From contig NZ_CALPCP010000026.1 in the NCBI RefSeq assembly GCF_943192995.1, positions 1-49,360 on the forward strand: a stretch of DNA of 49,360 nt. Direction: 5' to 3'. Numbering within the stretch: the first letter of the stretch is position 1; each line of letters opens with the position of its first letter. The stretch comes from Flintibacter muris (GTDB lineage Bacteria > Bacillota > Clostridia > Oscillospirales > Oscillospiraceae). Below the pieces are notes generated by a model. That model saw only the letters and a list, made by a program, of their open reading frames with translations. It ran no database searches and was not told the DNA's origin. Positions 16,161 to 24,800 of the stretch are shown here, piece after piece. A program made the translations under genes and the position numbers.

Positions 16161-16818
16161 TTCCATCATGACCGGAACAGAGATCACGCTTTATGGTTTT
16201 TTTGCCTGTACCGCGGCCTCCCTGCTGCTGGGGCTGGGAATTGCCCTGCTGTGCATGTATAAGAGCAGCTATACCCAGAGCTTTGTCATTACCCTGGCCA
16301 TGCTCCCTTCTGTGGTGCAGGTCATCATCATGCTGGTCAACGGCAACATTGGCACTGGCGTTGCAGTGGCGGGGGCCTTTGGCCTGGTGCGGTTCCGCTC
16401 CACCCCCGGCACGGCCAAGGAGATCGGCATGATCTTTCTGGCTATGGCCATCGGTCTGGCCAACGGCATGGGCTATGTAATTCTGGCGGCCCTGTTCTTC
16501 ATGGTGATGGCCGCCTTTGTCCTGGTGCTCTCCCGGCTGCGCTTTGGCTGCGGGGACGAGAACGAACGGGAATTGAAGATTACCATTCCAGAGAATCTGG
16601 ACTATGAGGGCCTGTTTGACGACCTGTTTCAGCGGTATGTTTGCTCCGCCCGGCTGGAGAGGGTAAAAACCAGCAACATGGGAACTTTGTATGAGCTGGA
16701 CTACCGGGTGGTGCTAAAGGCCAGCGGGGTTCCTAAGGAGTTTCTGGACGAGCTGCGCTGTCGAAACGGGAATTTGAATATTGTCTGCGGCAGAACCGCC
16801 TCCCGGGAGGCGCTTTAA
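16153..16818 (+). CDS. DUF4956 membrane protein
   Basis: A 221-residue protein with three or four N-terminal transmembrane segments (about residues 10-30, 38-60, 66-80 and 92-125), including GAFGLVRFRSTPGTAKEIG, and a soluble C-terminal domain with KITIPENLDYEGLFDDLF. This is the DUF4956 architecture, regularly encoded next to VTC-domain proteins. The GTG start at 16153 overlaps the 3' end of the VTC gene by 8 bp and follows GGGAGGGAGG; ATG at 16168 is an alternative. It may anchor the VTC protein or export the product. The function has not been settled. Confidence 0.88.
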   Translation: MLDSIMTGTEITLYGFFACTAASLLLGLGIALLCMYKSSYTQSFVITLAMLPSVVQVIIMLVNGNIGTGVAVAGAFGLVRFRSTPGTAKEIGMIFLAMAIGLANGMGYVILAALFFMVMAAFVLVLSRLRFGCGDENERELKITIPENLDYEGLFDDLFQRYVCSARLERVKTSNMGTLYELDYRVVLKASGVPKEFLDELRCRNGNLNIVCGRTASREAL

Positions 16819-16860
16819 TACGGCTTCCTGATAAAACGATTACATCGTTTTGTTAAGAAT

Positions 16861-16924
16861 TACAGCAAGCTTCAAAATTGCTGACACCGCCCCTGCAAGT
16901 GAGAGCAATTCTGACGATTGCTAT
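16861..16924. repeat. Dispersed repeat, family A, arms only
   Basis: The two terminal arms of the family are present (CAGCAAGCTTCAAAATTGCTG and GCAATTCTGACGATTGCTATA) while the central GC palindrome is reduced to a single CCGCCCCTGCA. Just upstream (16833-16851) AAAACGAT-TAC-ATCGTTTT forms a weak terminator for the DUF4956 gene. Confidence 0.75.
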
Positions 16925-16953
16925 AAAATACAGGGGCAGACGCTGGAAAACAG

Positions 16954-16982
16954 TTGCGGTTCTCCGGTGTCTGCCCTATAAT
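16954..16982 (+). promoter_or_regulatory. Promoter of the two-component operon
   Basis: TTGCGG (16954-16959) and TATAAT (16977-16982) with a 17-bp spacer, 27 bp before the response-regulator start. Confidence 0.75.
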
Positions 16983-17008
16983 GTGTTTATGAAACGGAGG
17001 GGACTGCC

Positions 17009-17683
17009 TTGCGCCTTTTAGTCGCGGAGGATGAGCTGGACCTGGCGGAGGTGCTGGCCGCCTTTTTGACCAAAAACCAATACGCCGTGGACACTGTCCA
17101 CGACGGCGCCGCCGCTTTGGACTACGCCTCAACAGGGGAGTATGACGCCATTATCCTGGACATTATGATGCCCAAGCTGGACGGCCTGGCGGTGCTGACA
17201 CGGCTGCGGGATGCCGGGGTGTCCACGCCCGTCATGCTGCTCACAGCCAGGGGGGAAAAGGATGACCGGGTGACCGGCTTCAACGCCGGTGCGGACGACT
17301 ATCTGCCCAAGCCCTTTGCCCCGGACGAGCTGCTGGCCCGGGTGCGGGCCATGCTGCGGCGGGCGGGGGATTATAAGCCCCCGGTGCTCCGCTTTGGTGA
17401 CCTGGAGCTGGACTGCGGCAGCAGCACCCTCCGGTGCAGGGAGCGGTCCGAGCGGCTCAGCGGCAGGGAGTTCCAGGTGATGGAGCTGTTTATGCGCTCC
17501 CCCCAGGTGATTCTCTCCGCAGAGCGGATTATGGAGCGAGTGTGGGGCTGGGATACAGAGGCGGAGATCAACGTGGTCTGGGTCCACATCTCCAACCTGC
17601 GCAAGAAGCTGAGCGCCGCCGGTTCCGCCGTCACCATCCGCGCCAGCCGGGGTTTGGGGTACTCCCTGGAGGACGCCGGATGA
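17009..17683 (+). CDS. OmpR/PhoB-family response regulator
   Basis: A 224-residue regulator. The receiver domain (1-120) has the acidic pair in AEDELDL, phospho-acceptor Asp51 in IILDIMMPKLDG, Thr in LLTARGEKDD and Lys in DDYLPKPFAPDELLARV. The winged-helix output domain (~130-222) ends in the usual RGLGYSLE. The start is TTG at 17009, 8 bp after GGAGG. The histidine kinase gene overlaps by 4 bp (ATGA). It is 190 bp downstream of the VTC/DUF4956 pair, so it may control that cluster, but this is inferred only from position. Confidence 0.95.
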   Translation: MRLLVAEDELDLAEVLAAFLTKNQYAVDTVHDGAAALDYASTGEYDAIILDIMMPKLDGLAVLTRLRDAGVSTPVMLLTARGEKDDRVTGFNAGADDYLPKPFAPDELLARVRAMLRRAGDYKPPVLRFGDLELDCGSSTLRCRERSERLSGREFQVMELFMRSPQVILSAERIMERVWGWDTEAEINVVWVHISNLRKKLSAAGSAVTIRASRGLGYSLEDAG

Positions 17684-18909
17684 TTAATCGACTGCGCCGG
17701 AAATTCATTATGATCGCCATGCTCTCCGTCACCCTGGTGGTGCTTCTGATGACAGCATCCATCAATGTGTTCAACTATCTGTCCACAGACCAGACACTCA
17801 GCAATACCCTGCAAATGATTTACGAAAACCAGGGCATGATCCCCCAATTTCCCGGCGGTAGGCCGGAAAAGCCCCCCAGGGGGCAGTTTACCCCCGAGAC
17901 CCCCTACTCCACCCGGTATTTTGTTTTGTACTACGCCGGGGACGGCGATCTGGACCGCACGGATATGAGGCATATCGCCGCCGTGAAGGAGGAGGACACG
18001 GACCGCTTTTTGTCCATTGCCCTGAGCCGTGGTGAGGGTATGGGCTATACGGGGAACTACAAATATTATGTAACCTGCGTTGGAGAAGACCGGTATATGG
18101 CGATCTTTCTGGACTGCCAGCGGGAACTGCACTCCATCCGCACCTTTGCGCTGATCTCTCTTCTGGTGGCGGCCATCTGTGTGGTTCTGGTCTATATTCT
18201 CATCTGGCTGTTTTCTAAAAAAGCCATCGAGCCCACTGTGAAAAGCGTGGAGAAGCAAAAACGGTTTATCACCGACGCCAGTCACGAGCTGAAAACGCCG
18301 CTGACAGTTATCGCCACCAGCCTGAAGGTGCTGGAGATGGAGGTGGGCCCCCAGAAATGGATCGACAAAGCCCAGGCGCAGACCGAGCATATGACCCGGC
18401 TGGTGAACGATATGGTGACGCTGGCCCGGCTGGATGAGGAGAAACCGCCCCTGCGCTTTGTCCGGTTTGATATCAGCGGCGTGGTGGCGGAAACGGCGGA
18501 CTCCTTCCAGGATTTTGCCGCCGCCAAGGGACACACGCTGGAGATCGACGTCGCTCCCGGTCTGTCCAGCCGTGGGGACGAGTACGCCATACGGCAGCTG
18601 GTGTCCATTTTGCTGGACAACGCGGTCAAGTACGCGGACAGCGGCGGCGGTATCCGCCTGCGTTTGGAGGGCGGTAAAAAAAGTGTTGTGCTCAGCACCT
18701 CCAATCCCTGCGCCGGGCTGGACACAACGCAGCTGGACAAGCTCTTTGACCGCTTTTACAGGCCGGACCGTTCCCGCTCCAAGCAGACAGGAGGCTTTGG
18801 CGTCGGCCTGTCCATCGCCCAGAGTATTGTGGAGGCACACCACGGCTCCCTCCGGGCGGAGTGCCCGGAGGAGGGCGTAATTCAATTTGTGGTGGTACTG
18901 CATGAGTGA
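17680..18909 (+). CDS. Membrane sensor histidine kinase
   Basis: A 409-residue kinase. Two membrane helices (residues ~9-30 and ~156-178) frame an extracytoplasmic domain of ~125 residues with a Pro/Gly-rich start. No clear HAMP is visible. The DHp domain has the phospho-accepting His202 in ITDASHELKTPLTVI. The ATPase domain shows LLDNAVKYAD (N box), a weak D-box (STSNPCAGL) and GGFGVGLSIAQSIVEAHHG (G2 box). The start at 17680 overlaps the regulator stop; the longer frame overlaps the regulator and is rejected. The signal is unknown. Confidence 0.95.
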   Translation: MINRLRRKFIMIAMLSVTLVVLLMTASINVFNYLSTDQTLSNTLQMIYENQGMIPQFPGGRPEKPPRGQFTPETPYSTRYFVLYYAGDGDLDRTDMRHIAAVKEEDTDRFLSIALSRGEGMGYTGNYKYYVTCVGEDRYMAIFLDCQRELHSIRTFALISLLVAAICVVLVYILIWLFSKKAIEPTVKSVEKQKRFITDASHELKTPLTVIATSLKVLEMEVGPQKWIDKAQAQTEHMTRLVNDMVTLARLDEEKPPLRFVRFDISGVVAETADSFQDFAAAKGHTLEIDVAPGLSSRGDEYAIRQLVSILLDNAVKYADSGGGIRLRLEGGKKSVVLSTSNPCAGLDTTQLDKLFDRFYRPDRSRSKQTGGFGVGLSIAQSIVEAHHGSLRAECPEEGVIQFVVVLHE

Positions 18910-18925
18910 CAAGGTAAGGGTCTGA

Positions 18926-19001
18926 TATAGTCAGCACACTTTTGCTGCATATGTGGGGGCGGCCTGTGGCTCCGGTGTCAGCAATTTTGAAGATTGCTAT
19001 A
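18926..19001. repeat. Dispersed repeat, family A
   Basis: It starts TATAGTCAGCACACTTTTGC and ends GTCAGCAATTTTGAAGATTGC plus TATA, with a half palindrome GGGGGCGGCCTGTGG in the middle. It lies between the kinase and transketolase genes. Confidence 0.75.
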
Positions 19002-19029
19002 AAAGCCAACCGTTTTGCACCTGTTCTAC

Positions 19030-19058
19030 TTGTTTTTTCCTGCTGGCTGCTTTATAAT
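19030..19058 (+). promoter_or_regulatory. Promoter of the transketolase genes
   Basis: TTGTTT (19030-19035) and TATAAT (19053-19058) with a 17-bp spacer, followed by a ribosome binding site AAAGGAGAG at the first gene. Confidence 0.7.
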
Positions 19059-19105
19059 AGGAGACAGCGAAACCGATGAAAATTTTCATATAAAAGGAGA
19101 GCATT

Positions 19106-19951
19106 ATGACAGCCAGTGAGAAAAAGCAGCTGATGGCTACGGCCTGCAAGGTGCGCATGGGCGTCATCGAGGGGACCCATGGGGCCAAGGCCGGTCATCC
19201 CGGCGGAAGCCTGTCCGCCGCCGACGTGTTTACCTATCTCTACTTTAAGGAGATGAATGTCGATCCCAAGAACCCCAAGTGGGAGGACAGAGACCGCTTT
19301 GTCCTGTCCAAGGGCCACACCGCCCCTGGCCTGTACGCCGCTTTGGCGGAGCGGGGCTTCTTCCCCGTGGACGACCTTCCCACCCTGCGGCATATCGACA
19401 GCTACCTTCAGGGCCACCCCAACATGAACACTGTACCCGGCGTGGACATGTCCACCGGCTCTCTGGGCCAGGGCATCTCCTGCGCCGCCGGTATGGCTCT
19501 GGCCGCCAAGCACACCGGTAAGTCCTGCCGTGTCTACGCCCTGCTGGGCGACGGCGAGATTCAGGAGGGCCAGGTGTGGGAGGCCTTTATGCTGGCCCGT
19601 CACTACGGTTTGGACAACCTGTGCGCCGTCATTGACAACAACGGACTCCAGATCGACGGCCCCGTGGACCAGGTTATGAGCCCCTATCCCATCCCCGACA
19701 AGCTGAAGTCTTTCGGCTGGAACGTGGTTGAGATCGACGGCCACGACTTTGAGCAGATCGAGGCCGCCTTTGCCCAGGCCCGGGAGACCAAAGAGGTCCC
19801 CACCGCCATTGTGATGAAGACCACCAAGGGCAAGGGGGTCAGCTACATGGAAAACCAGGCCGGCTGGCACGGCAAGGCCCCCAACGACGAGGAATACAAA
19901 ATTGCCATGGATGAGCTGAAGGCTCAGCTGGCGGAAGTGGAGGCGATGTAA
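19106..19951 (+). CDS. Transketolase, N-terminal subunit
   Basis: A 281-residue thiamine-diphosphate-binding half of transketolase, which moves two-carbon units in the pentose phosphate pathway. GHPGGSLSAADVFTYLYF and LSKGHTAPGLYAAL are the substrate-side motifs. The ThDP/Mg site is the GDGEIQEGQVWEA...NN motif (residues ~151-180, GDG...N-N). Histidines in GHPGGS and SKGH are the usual catalytic ones. It is split from the C-terminal half, as in many Firmicutes and Archaea, and the genes are 1 bp apart. There is no sign of frameshift, because the second gene has its own ATG and GGAGG. Confidence 0.96.
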   Translation: MTASEKKQLMATACKVRMGVIEGTHGAKAGHPGGSLSAADVFTYLYFKEMNVDPKNPKWEDRDRFVLSKGHTAPGLYAALAERGFFPVDDLPTLRHIDSYLQGHPNMNTVPGVDMSTGSLGQGISCAAGMALAAKHTGKSCRVYALLGDGEIQEGQVWEAFMLARHYGLDNLCAVIDNNGLQIDGPVDQVMSPYPIPDKLKSFGWNVVEIDGHDFEQIEAAFAQARETKEVPTAIVMKTTKGKGVSYMENQAGWHGKAPNDEEYKIAMDELKAQLAEVEAM

Positions 19952-19952
19952 G

Positions 19953-20894
19953 ATGGCAGACGTGAAAAAGATCGCAACCCGGGACAGCTACGGCGCGGCC
20001 CTGGCTGAGCTGGGCAGGGAACACGACAACCTGATCGTCTTCGACGCCGACCTGGCCGGCGCCACCAAGACGGGCACCTTTAAAAAGGCCTTCCCCAACC
20101 GCCACTACAACTGCGGCATCGCCGAAGGCAACATGATCGCCGTGGCCGCCGGAGCGTCCACCATGGGGCTGGTGCCCTTTGCCTCCTCCTTTGCCATGTT
20201 TGCCGCCGGACGGGCCTTTGAACAGGTGCGCAACTCCATTGGCTACCCCCACCTGAACGTGAAAATCGGCGCCACCCATGGCGGCATTTCGGTGGGCGAG
20301 GACGGAGCCTCCCACCAGTGCTGTGAGGACTTTGCTCTCATGCGCTCCATCCCCGGCATGGTGGTCATGTCCCCCGCTGACGACGTGGAGGCCCGAGCCG
20401 CTGTCAAGGCCGCCTATGAGTATGAGGGGCCCGTCTACCTCCGCTTTGGCCGCCTGGCCGTCCCCGTTTTCCATGACGAGGCCACCTTCAAGTTTGAGAT
20501 TGGCAAGGGCGAGGTCCTCCAGGAGGGGTCCGACATAGCCATCATTGCCAACGGCCTGATGGTCAACGAGGCTATCGAGGCGGGCAAGGCTCTGGCTGAG
20601 GCGGGCATCTCCGCCCGGGTCATCAACCTGTGTACCATCAAGCCCCTGGACGAGGAACTGGTCCTCAAGGCCGCCAGGGAGTGCGGAAAAATTATTACCT
20701 GCGAGGAGCACTCCGTCATCGGCGGCCTGGGGGAGGCAGTGTGCTCCCTGCTGGCCGAGAAGTGCCCCACCCCCGTACGCCGCATCGGCGTCAACGACGA
20801 GTTCGGCCACTCCGGCCCCGCCGCCGCCCTGCTCAAACAGTTCGGCCTGTCGGCGGAGCACATTGTGGAGGCCGCCAAGGACTTCTGCGGGTAA
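19953..20894 (+). CDS. Transketolase, C-terminal subunit
   Basis: A 313-residue partner carrying the pyrimidine-binding and C-terminal domains. The acidic FDADLAGATKTG and GIAEGNMIAVAAG motif (Glu that activates ThDP) lies near residue 55. THGGISVGEDGASHQ and YLRFGR follow, and the C-terminal domain has the IITCEEHSVIGGLGEAV segment. Together with the preceding gene it forms the full enzyme. The shorter split form also resembles apulose-type or DXS-like variants, but neighbour and motifs favour transketolase. Confidence 0.96.
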   Translation: MADVKKIATRDSYGAALAELGREHDNLIVFDADLAGATKTGTFKKAFPNRHYNCGIAEGNMIAVAAGASTMGLVPFASSFAMFAAGRAFEQVRNSIGYPHLNVKIGATHGGISVGEDGASHQCCEDFALMRSIPGMVVMSPADDVEARAAVKAAYEYEGPVYLRFGRLAVPVFHDEATFKFEIGKGEVLQEGSDIAIIANGLMVNEAIEAGKALAEAGISARVINLCTIKPLDEELVLKAARECGKIITCEEHSVIGGLGEAVCSLLAEKCPTPVRRIGVNDEFGHSGPAAALLKQFGLSAEHIVEAAKDFCG

Positions 20895-20948
20895 AAACAG
20901 CGCGACAAACGCAGCACAGCCGGGTCCGGAACAGCACCAATATTGTAC

Positions 20949-20990
20949 AGCCCTGGGTGGATGATTGCCATTCACCCAGGGCTTTTTATT
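20949..20990 (+). terminator. Terminator of the transketolase genes
   Basis: AGCCCTGGGTG paired with CACCCAGGGCT over a 12-base loop is followed by TTTTATTTT. Confidence 0.9.
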
Positions 20991-21039
20991 TTCTGTAAAA
21001 ATCAGAGGCTGGCTGAAATTTCGTAAACCCTGAATCTTG

Positions 21040-21330
21040 AAAAAAGGGCGCAGTGCGCCCTCATTTCCATTAAATGTATGCAAACGTCCCACTTTGGGGC
21101 GTTTTTCTGTGTTTTATAGAGGGCCCACCGTCACGGCTCCGCCGTGCCGGTGGATTGTATTTCGTCGCAGACGAAATGTGCGCAGCAAATGAGAATTGCA
21201 TAAATCTTGTTTATTTCATACATTTTGCTTCGCAAAATACAATCCTCAGTCAGCCTGCGGCTGACAGCTCCTTTGCGAAAGGAGCCTTTTTTCGGGCTCA
21301 ATTACTTTTACATGTTAAGGGGGATTTTTT
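21040..21330 (+). repeat. Cassette repeat block before tail-like gene 1
   Basis: About 290 bp that recurs, with one internal insertion/deletion, at 43348-43677, and in its first 60 bp at the left edge. Order: A-run, GGGCGCAGTGCGCCC palindrome, hairpin CGTCCCACTTTGGGGCG then TTTTT, a GC hairpin (GTCACGGCTCCGCCGTG), an AT-rich stretch, CAGCCTGCGGCTG, CTCCTTTGCGAAAGGAG then TTTTTT, and GGGCTCAATTACTTTTACATG up to the ribosome binding site. The inner part is a truncated member of repeat family B (complete at 43449). No promoter was identified with certainty. The last hairpin would act as an attenuator-like terminator ahead of the gene. Confidence 0.85.
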
Positions 21331-21813
21331 ATGTCTAGCAACTACACGAAAAATTACCGTCTCAATCAGTGGGAGGAAAATGACGCCGTACGGCGGGTTG
21401 ACTTCAACGAGGACAACGCCAAAATCGACGCGGCGCTCAAGGCGGCGGCGGACGCCAGGGCGGCGGAGGCCAGCGCAAGAGCGGCGGCGGTGGCGGCGCT
21501 GAACGCGGCGGTGGCACGGCGGGGAAACTGTCAAATCCAGACCTCCGCCTACACCGGAGACGGCTCCACAACCAAGGAGCTCTCTTTCGACGCTGTGCCC
21601 AAGCTTGTCATCATTATCGGCTTGCAGGCGGTCGCATTCTTCACGGAAAACTCCAACGTCTCTTTCTACATATCCTCTAACGGCGCCGCCGCCGCTAACC
21701 TGCGCGTCACCTGGAGCGGCAGCAAAATCTCCTTCACCGGCAACGACTATACCGCCGCAATGAACCGGCCCGGATATGCCTATGAAGTGATCTCCTTCTT
21801 CGACATGTCCTAA
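21331..21813 (+). CDS. Phage-tail-fibre-like protein 1
   Basis: A 160-residue protein. The first ~35 residues (TKNYRLNQWEENDAVRRVDF, then NEDNAKID) have the pattern of tail-fibre N-termini of Firmicutes phages. An Ala-rich helix (residues ~36-65), which could trimerise, follows. The C-terminal ~95 residues are beta-rich and small-residue-rich with GNCQIQTSAYTGDGS and KLVIIIGLQAVAFF, like the receptor-binding tips of such proteins. It has no signal peptide, and no other phage gene is near. A paralogue lies at 43678. It is convergent with the giant SLH gene at 21870 and separated from it by a hairpin. The role is unknown. Confidence 0.75.
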   Translation: MSSNYTKNYRLNQWEENDAVRRVDFNEDNAKIDAALKAAADARAAEASARAAAVAALNAAVARRGNCQIQTSAYTGDGSTTKELSFDAVPKLVIIIGLQAVAFFTENSNVSFYISSNGAAAANLRVTWSGSKISFTGNDYTAAMNRPGYAYEVISFFDMS

Positions 21814-21823
21814 CACAAAAGGT

Positions 21824-21847
21824 ACCCCCGGGCTAAAGCCCGGGGGT
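21824..21847. terminator. Hairpin between tail-like gene 1 and SLH gene 1
   Basis: A perfect palindrome ACCCCCGGGCT-AA-AGCCCGGGGGT lies between two convergent stops and can act in both directions, though its T-run is short. Confidence 0.75.
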
Positions 21848-21869
21848 GCAGATTTGCTCGGATAGAAAC

Positions 21870-24800
21870 TTAAGGGGTCACATCACGGGGCAGAATGCTG
21901 ATTGCATTCACAAAGTCGGTGAACTCCAAAGTCTCAGCATCCAAACTGATGGTAATGGCGTCGGTGTTAGCCGCAGTGGCGGTGGTGGTCAGCTTCGTCT
22001 CCACGCCAGTGTAGGTAGCACCAGAATCGAAGGTCATCTTGGCAGTCTTGCCAGCGGTGAAGGCAGAAGCGGGAGTGAAGGACAGAGTTACAGCGTCCTT
22101 GTTGACCCACTTGCCAGCCTTCTGGACCAGAGTGATGTTAGCACCAGCGGCAGTGGTGGTAATGGCCTGGCCACCGATAGGCACAGCAATGGTGGAGAAC
22201 TTGGCCTTGTCGAAGACGATTTCGGTTACACCGGTAATCTTCAGGACAACTGCCTCGTCTCCGTCAACAGTGAAGGTGGCCTTGCCTGCAGCTGCAGTAT
22301 CAGTCGTACCAGTCTTGTAAAGAGTCAGCTCCTTGGAGGTGGCGTCAATGGTTCCAGTACCAGTAACTGCAGCTTCATTGCCGCTCTTAGCAGTCACACC
22401 AGTCAACTCGTAGGTGACAACAACGCTCTTGATGTTGCCCGCCAGAGCGAACTCCTTAGCTTTTGTAGCCTGGAGGTCTACCTCAGCGTCCTTAGTCAGA
22501 CCAGCGGTAGCAGTGATGCCTGCATCGGTTCCAGCAGCATTGGTGATGTAGGTCTTAACGTCATCAGCCAGATCCAGCTTGCCAGCAACCTTGCTGCCCT
22601 TGACGTTGGAAACGGTCACAACCACATTGTCAGTCGCAGCCATGTTGGTACCTGCCAGTGCAGATACAGTGACTACACCGTTGCTTACAGTACCGGTAAC
22701 ATTTGTGGTTTTAATCTCAGTTGCGCCCAGACCAGTGACAGACCAATCCAAGGTAACCTCGCTGACACCACTCAGGGTCGCCGCATCACTGGCTTTGAAC
22801 ACCAGTTTCAGTGCAGTACTGTTATTGCCAGCCACTGTGGCAGGAGTATTGCTGCCGCCGAGCATCGGAGTGTAACCCTCGGGCACGTTTACAGTAACGG
22901 GATAGGTAGTGGCAGTGGCATCCTCGGTAACAGGAATGCGAATCTCAGTGATTTCGCCAGCGGGAACATTGGCTTTCGCCACAGCACCCTTGACAGCGCC
23001 ACTGGTGCCGAAATTGGCCTTTGCTGTTACAGCATACTCACCCGCAGCGGTAACAATCGTTACATTATCAGCGGCGGTGATAGCCTTGCCACTGGGAACG
23101 GTGAAGCCCAGATACAGGTCGCCAACAGCCAAGCCAGCGTACTTACTACCTGCGGCAACATCGTCGGTGGCAGTAATAACGTGCGCGTCGGTAACGGTGT
23201 AAGTGCTCAGCACAGTGCTATCAGTGGCCTTTACAACCTTTACCTTGCCCTTAAGCGCGGCGTCAATCGCATCGGTGCCGCCGCCGGGATTGTTGTCGTC
23301 TTCCTTATTAACCTCAGCCCTGATATCGGCGGGGCTGGGCAGGGTGACATTGTCGTTGGGCATGGTGAAGGAAGCGGTGTCGCCGTTGGCGTTCACGGTG
23401 AAGGTGATACCACCGACTTTAACAGCAGCGGCCTTGGAGCCGAAGGTTCCAGCGGCGGCGTACAGGGAGACAACAACATCCTTGGCAACAGTGAACTTCT
23501 GGGTGCCGACGCCGTAAGCGGAGATGTCGTCAGCGGTGACCAGGGTGGAGCCCTTGTAGAAGGTCACATTGCGATAGTCGTTGATGTTGTAGATCACGTT
23601 CTTGCCGACAGGATCAATGGGCTTGCCGGTGTCGGGCCGGTTATCGGGGGCGGGGGTCTTGTCGTTGATGATGATGGTGGTAGCGCGGCCGCTCTCCAGG
23701 ACAGCAGCAATCTCAACCTCGTTGAGCTCGCTCGCAACGTCCTCGTAGGCAACGTAGCCGCCGTCGTCATCATTCATCTCGCGCAGGGCGCGCTCCAGGC
23801 CGGCGTAACCGGTGTAGCCGTCAGCGACGGAGTCAAAAATCTCGACGTTGCTGGGGCCGTAGCTGCCGGAGTTCTCCTTGCCAGCCAGGATCAGAACGGT
23901 CTTCACGTCGGGATCGACGGAGAAGCCGCGGGTAGCGGAGACGTTGGTGTACAGAGTACCGTTCTTGTAGCTCAGGCCGTCGATGGTGGTGATGTCCTTG
24001 AGCACGACGGTGTCGCTGTTGCTGTTGACAGCGCTCTCAACGTTGCTGACCAGGTTGGGATACTTGACCTCGGAGCCGTTGACAACCACGTCGGCGCGGC
24101 GGACATTGCCGTTGGCGTCGTACCGGACCTCATACCACAGGCCCTGCTGCATTCCCTTGGGATGGAGAGAATCCAGGGGGTGCAGGTACTGGGGATTGTC
24201 GCCGACTTCCTTCAGGGTGACGATCTGGCCGTTGACAATGGCCTTGCGGGTCCAGGTCCACTCGCCGTCGCCGGACTTGGTGGCGGAGCTGTGGGCATAG
24301 GACTCCTCCTCCAGGTCGCCGCTGTGGATGTAGGCGTAGCTGCTGCTGGCGCCGTCATCCTCGCCGATGACCACGGCGGCAATCACAATGCCGTCCTTGT
24401 TGTACAGGGTGTAAATCTCAGACTCGGGATAGCCGAACCCGTCCTTGATCATGCCCTTGTCCTCAGCCACCAGGTTGGCGTTCTTCACGCCGGTGACAAC
24501 GGAATCCACGTCGTCCACAATCCAGCGCTTCTCGGCGACGTTCTCGGGAACTCTGGTGCCGGTTGTCTTGTCATAGGTGGTCTTATCAGTCTTGTCGTCC
24601 ACAGCCACCTTCTCCAGGGAGACGGTCAGGTAAACGGTGTCGTCGTTGCCGTAGACATACTGCCGGGTGCTGGTGACATCATTATAAGCGGCAATCAGGG
24701 ACACGCGCTTGGTGTTGATGGACTTGTCGTAGTCAGTGGGGCCGTCGTTGTGGATGGCCACGTCCTGAGCAAACTGGCCGGCCTTGATGTTGCCGCCAGT

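Noticed and set aside
19106..20894. A frameshifted single transketolase gene
   Set aside because: Each half has its own start codon and ribosome binding site and the usual length of the split form, so it is a natural two-subunit enzyme.
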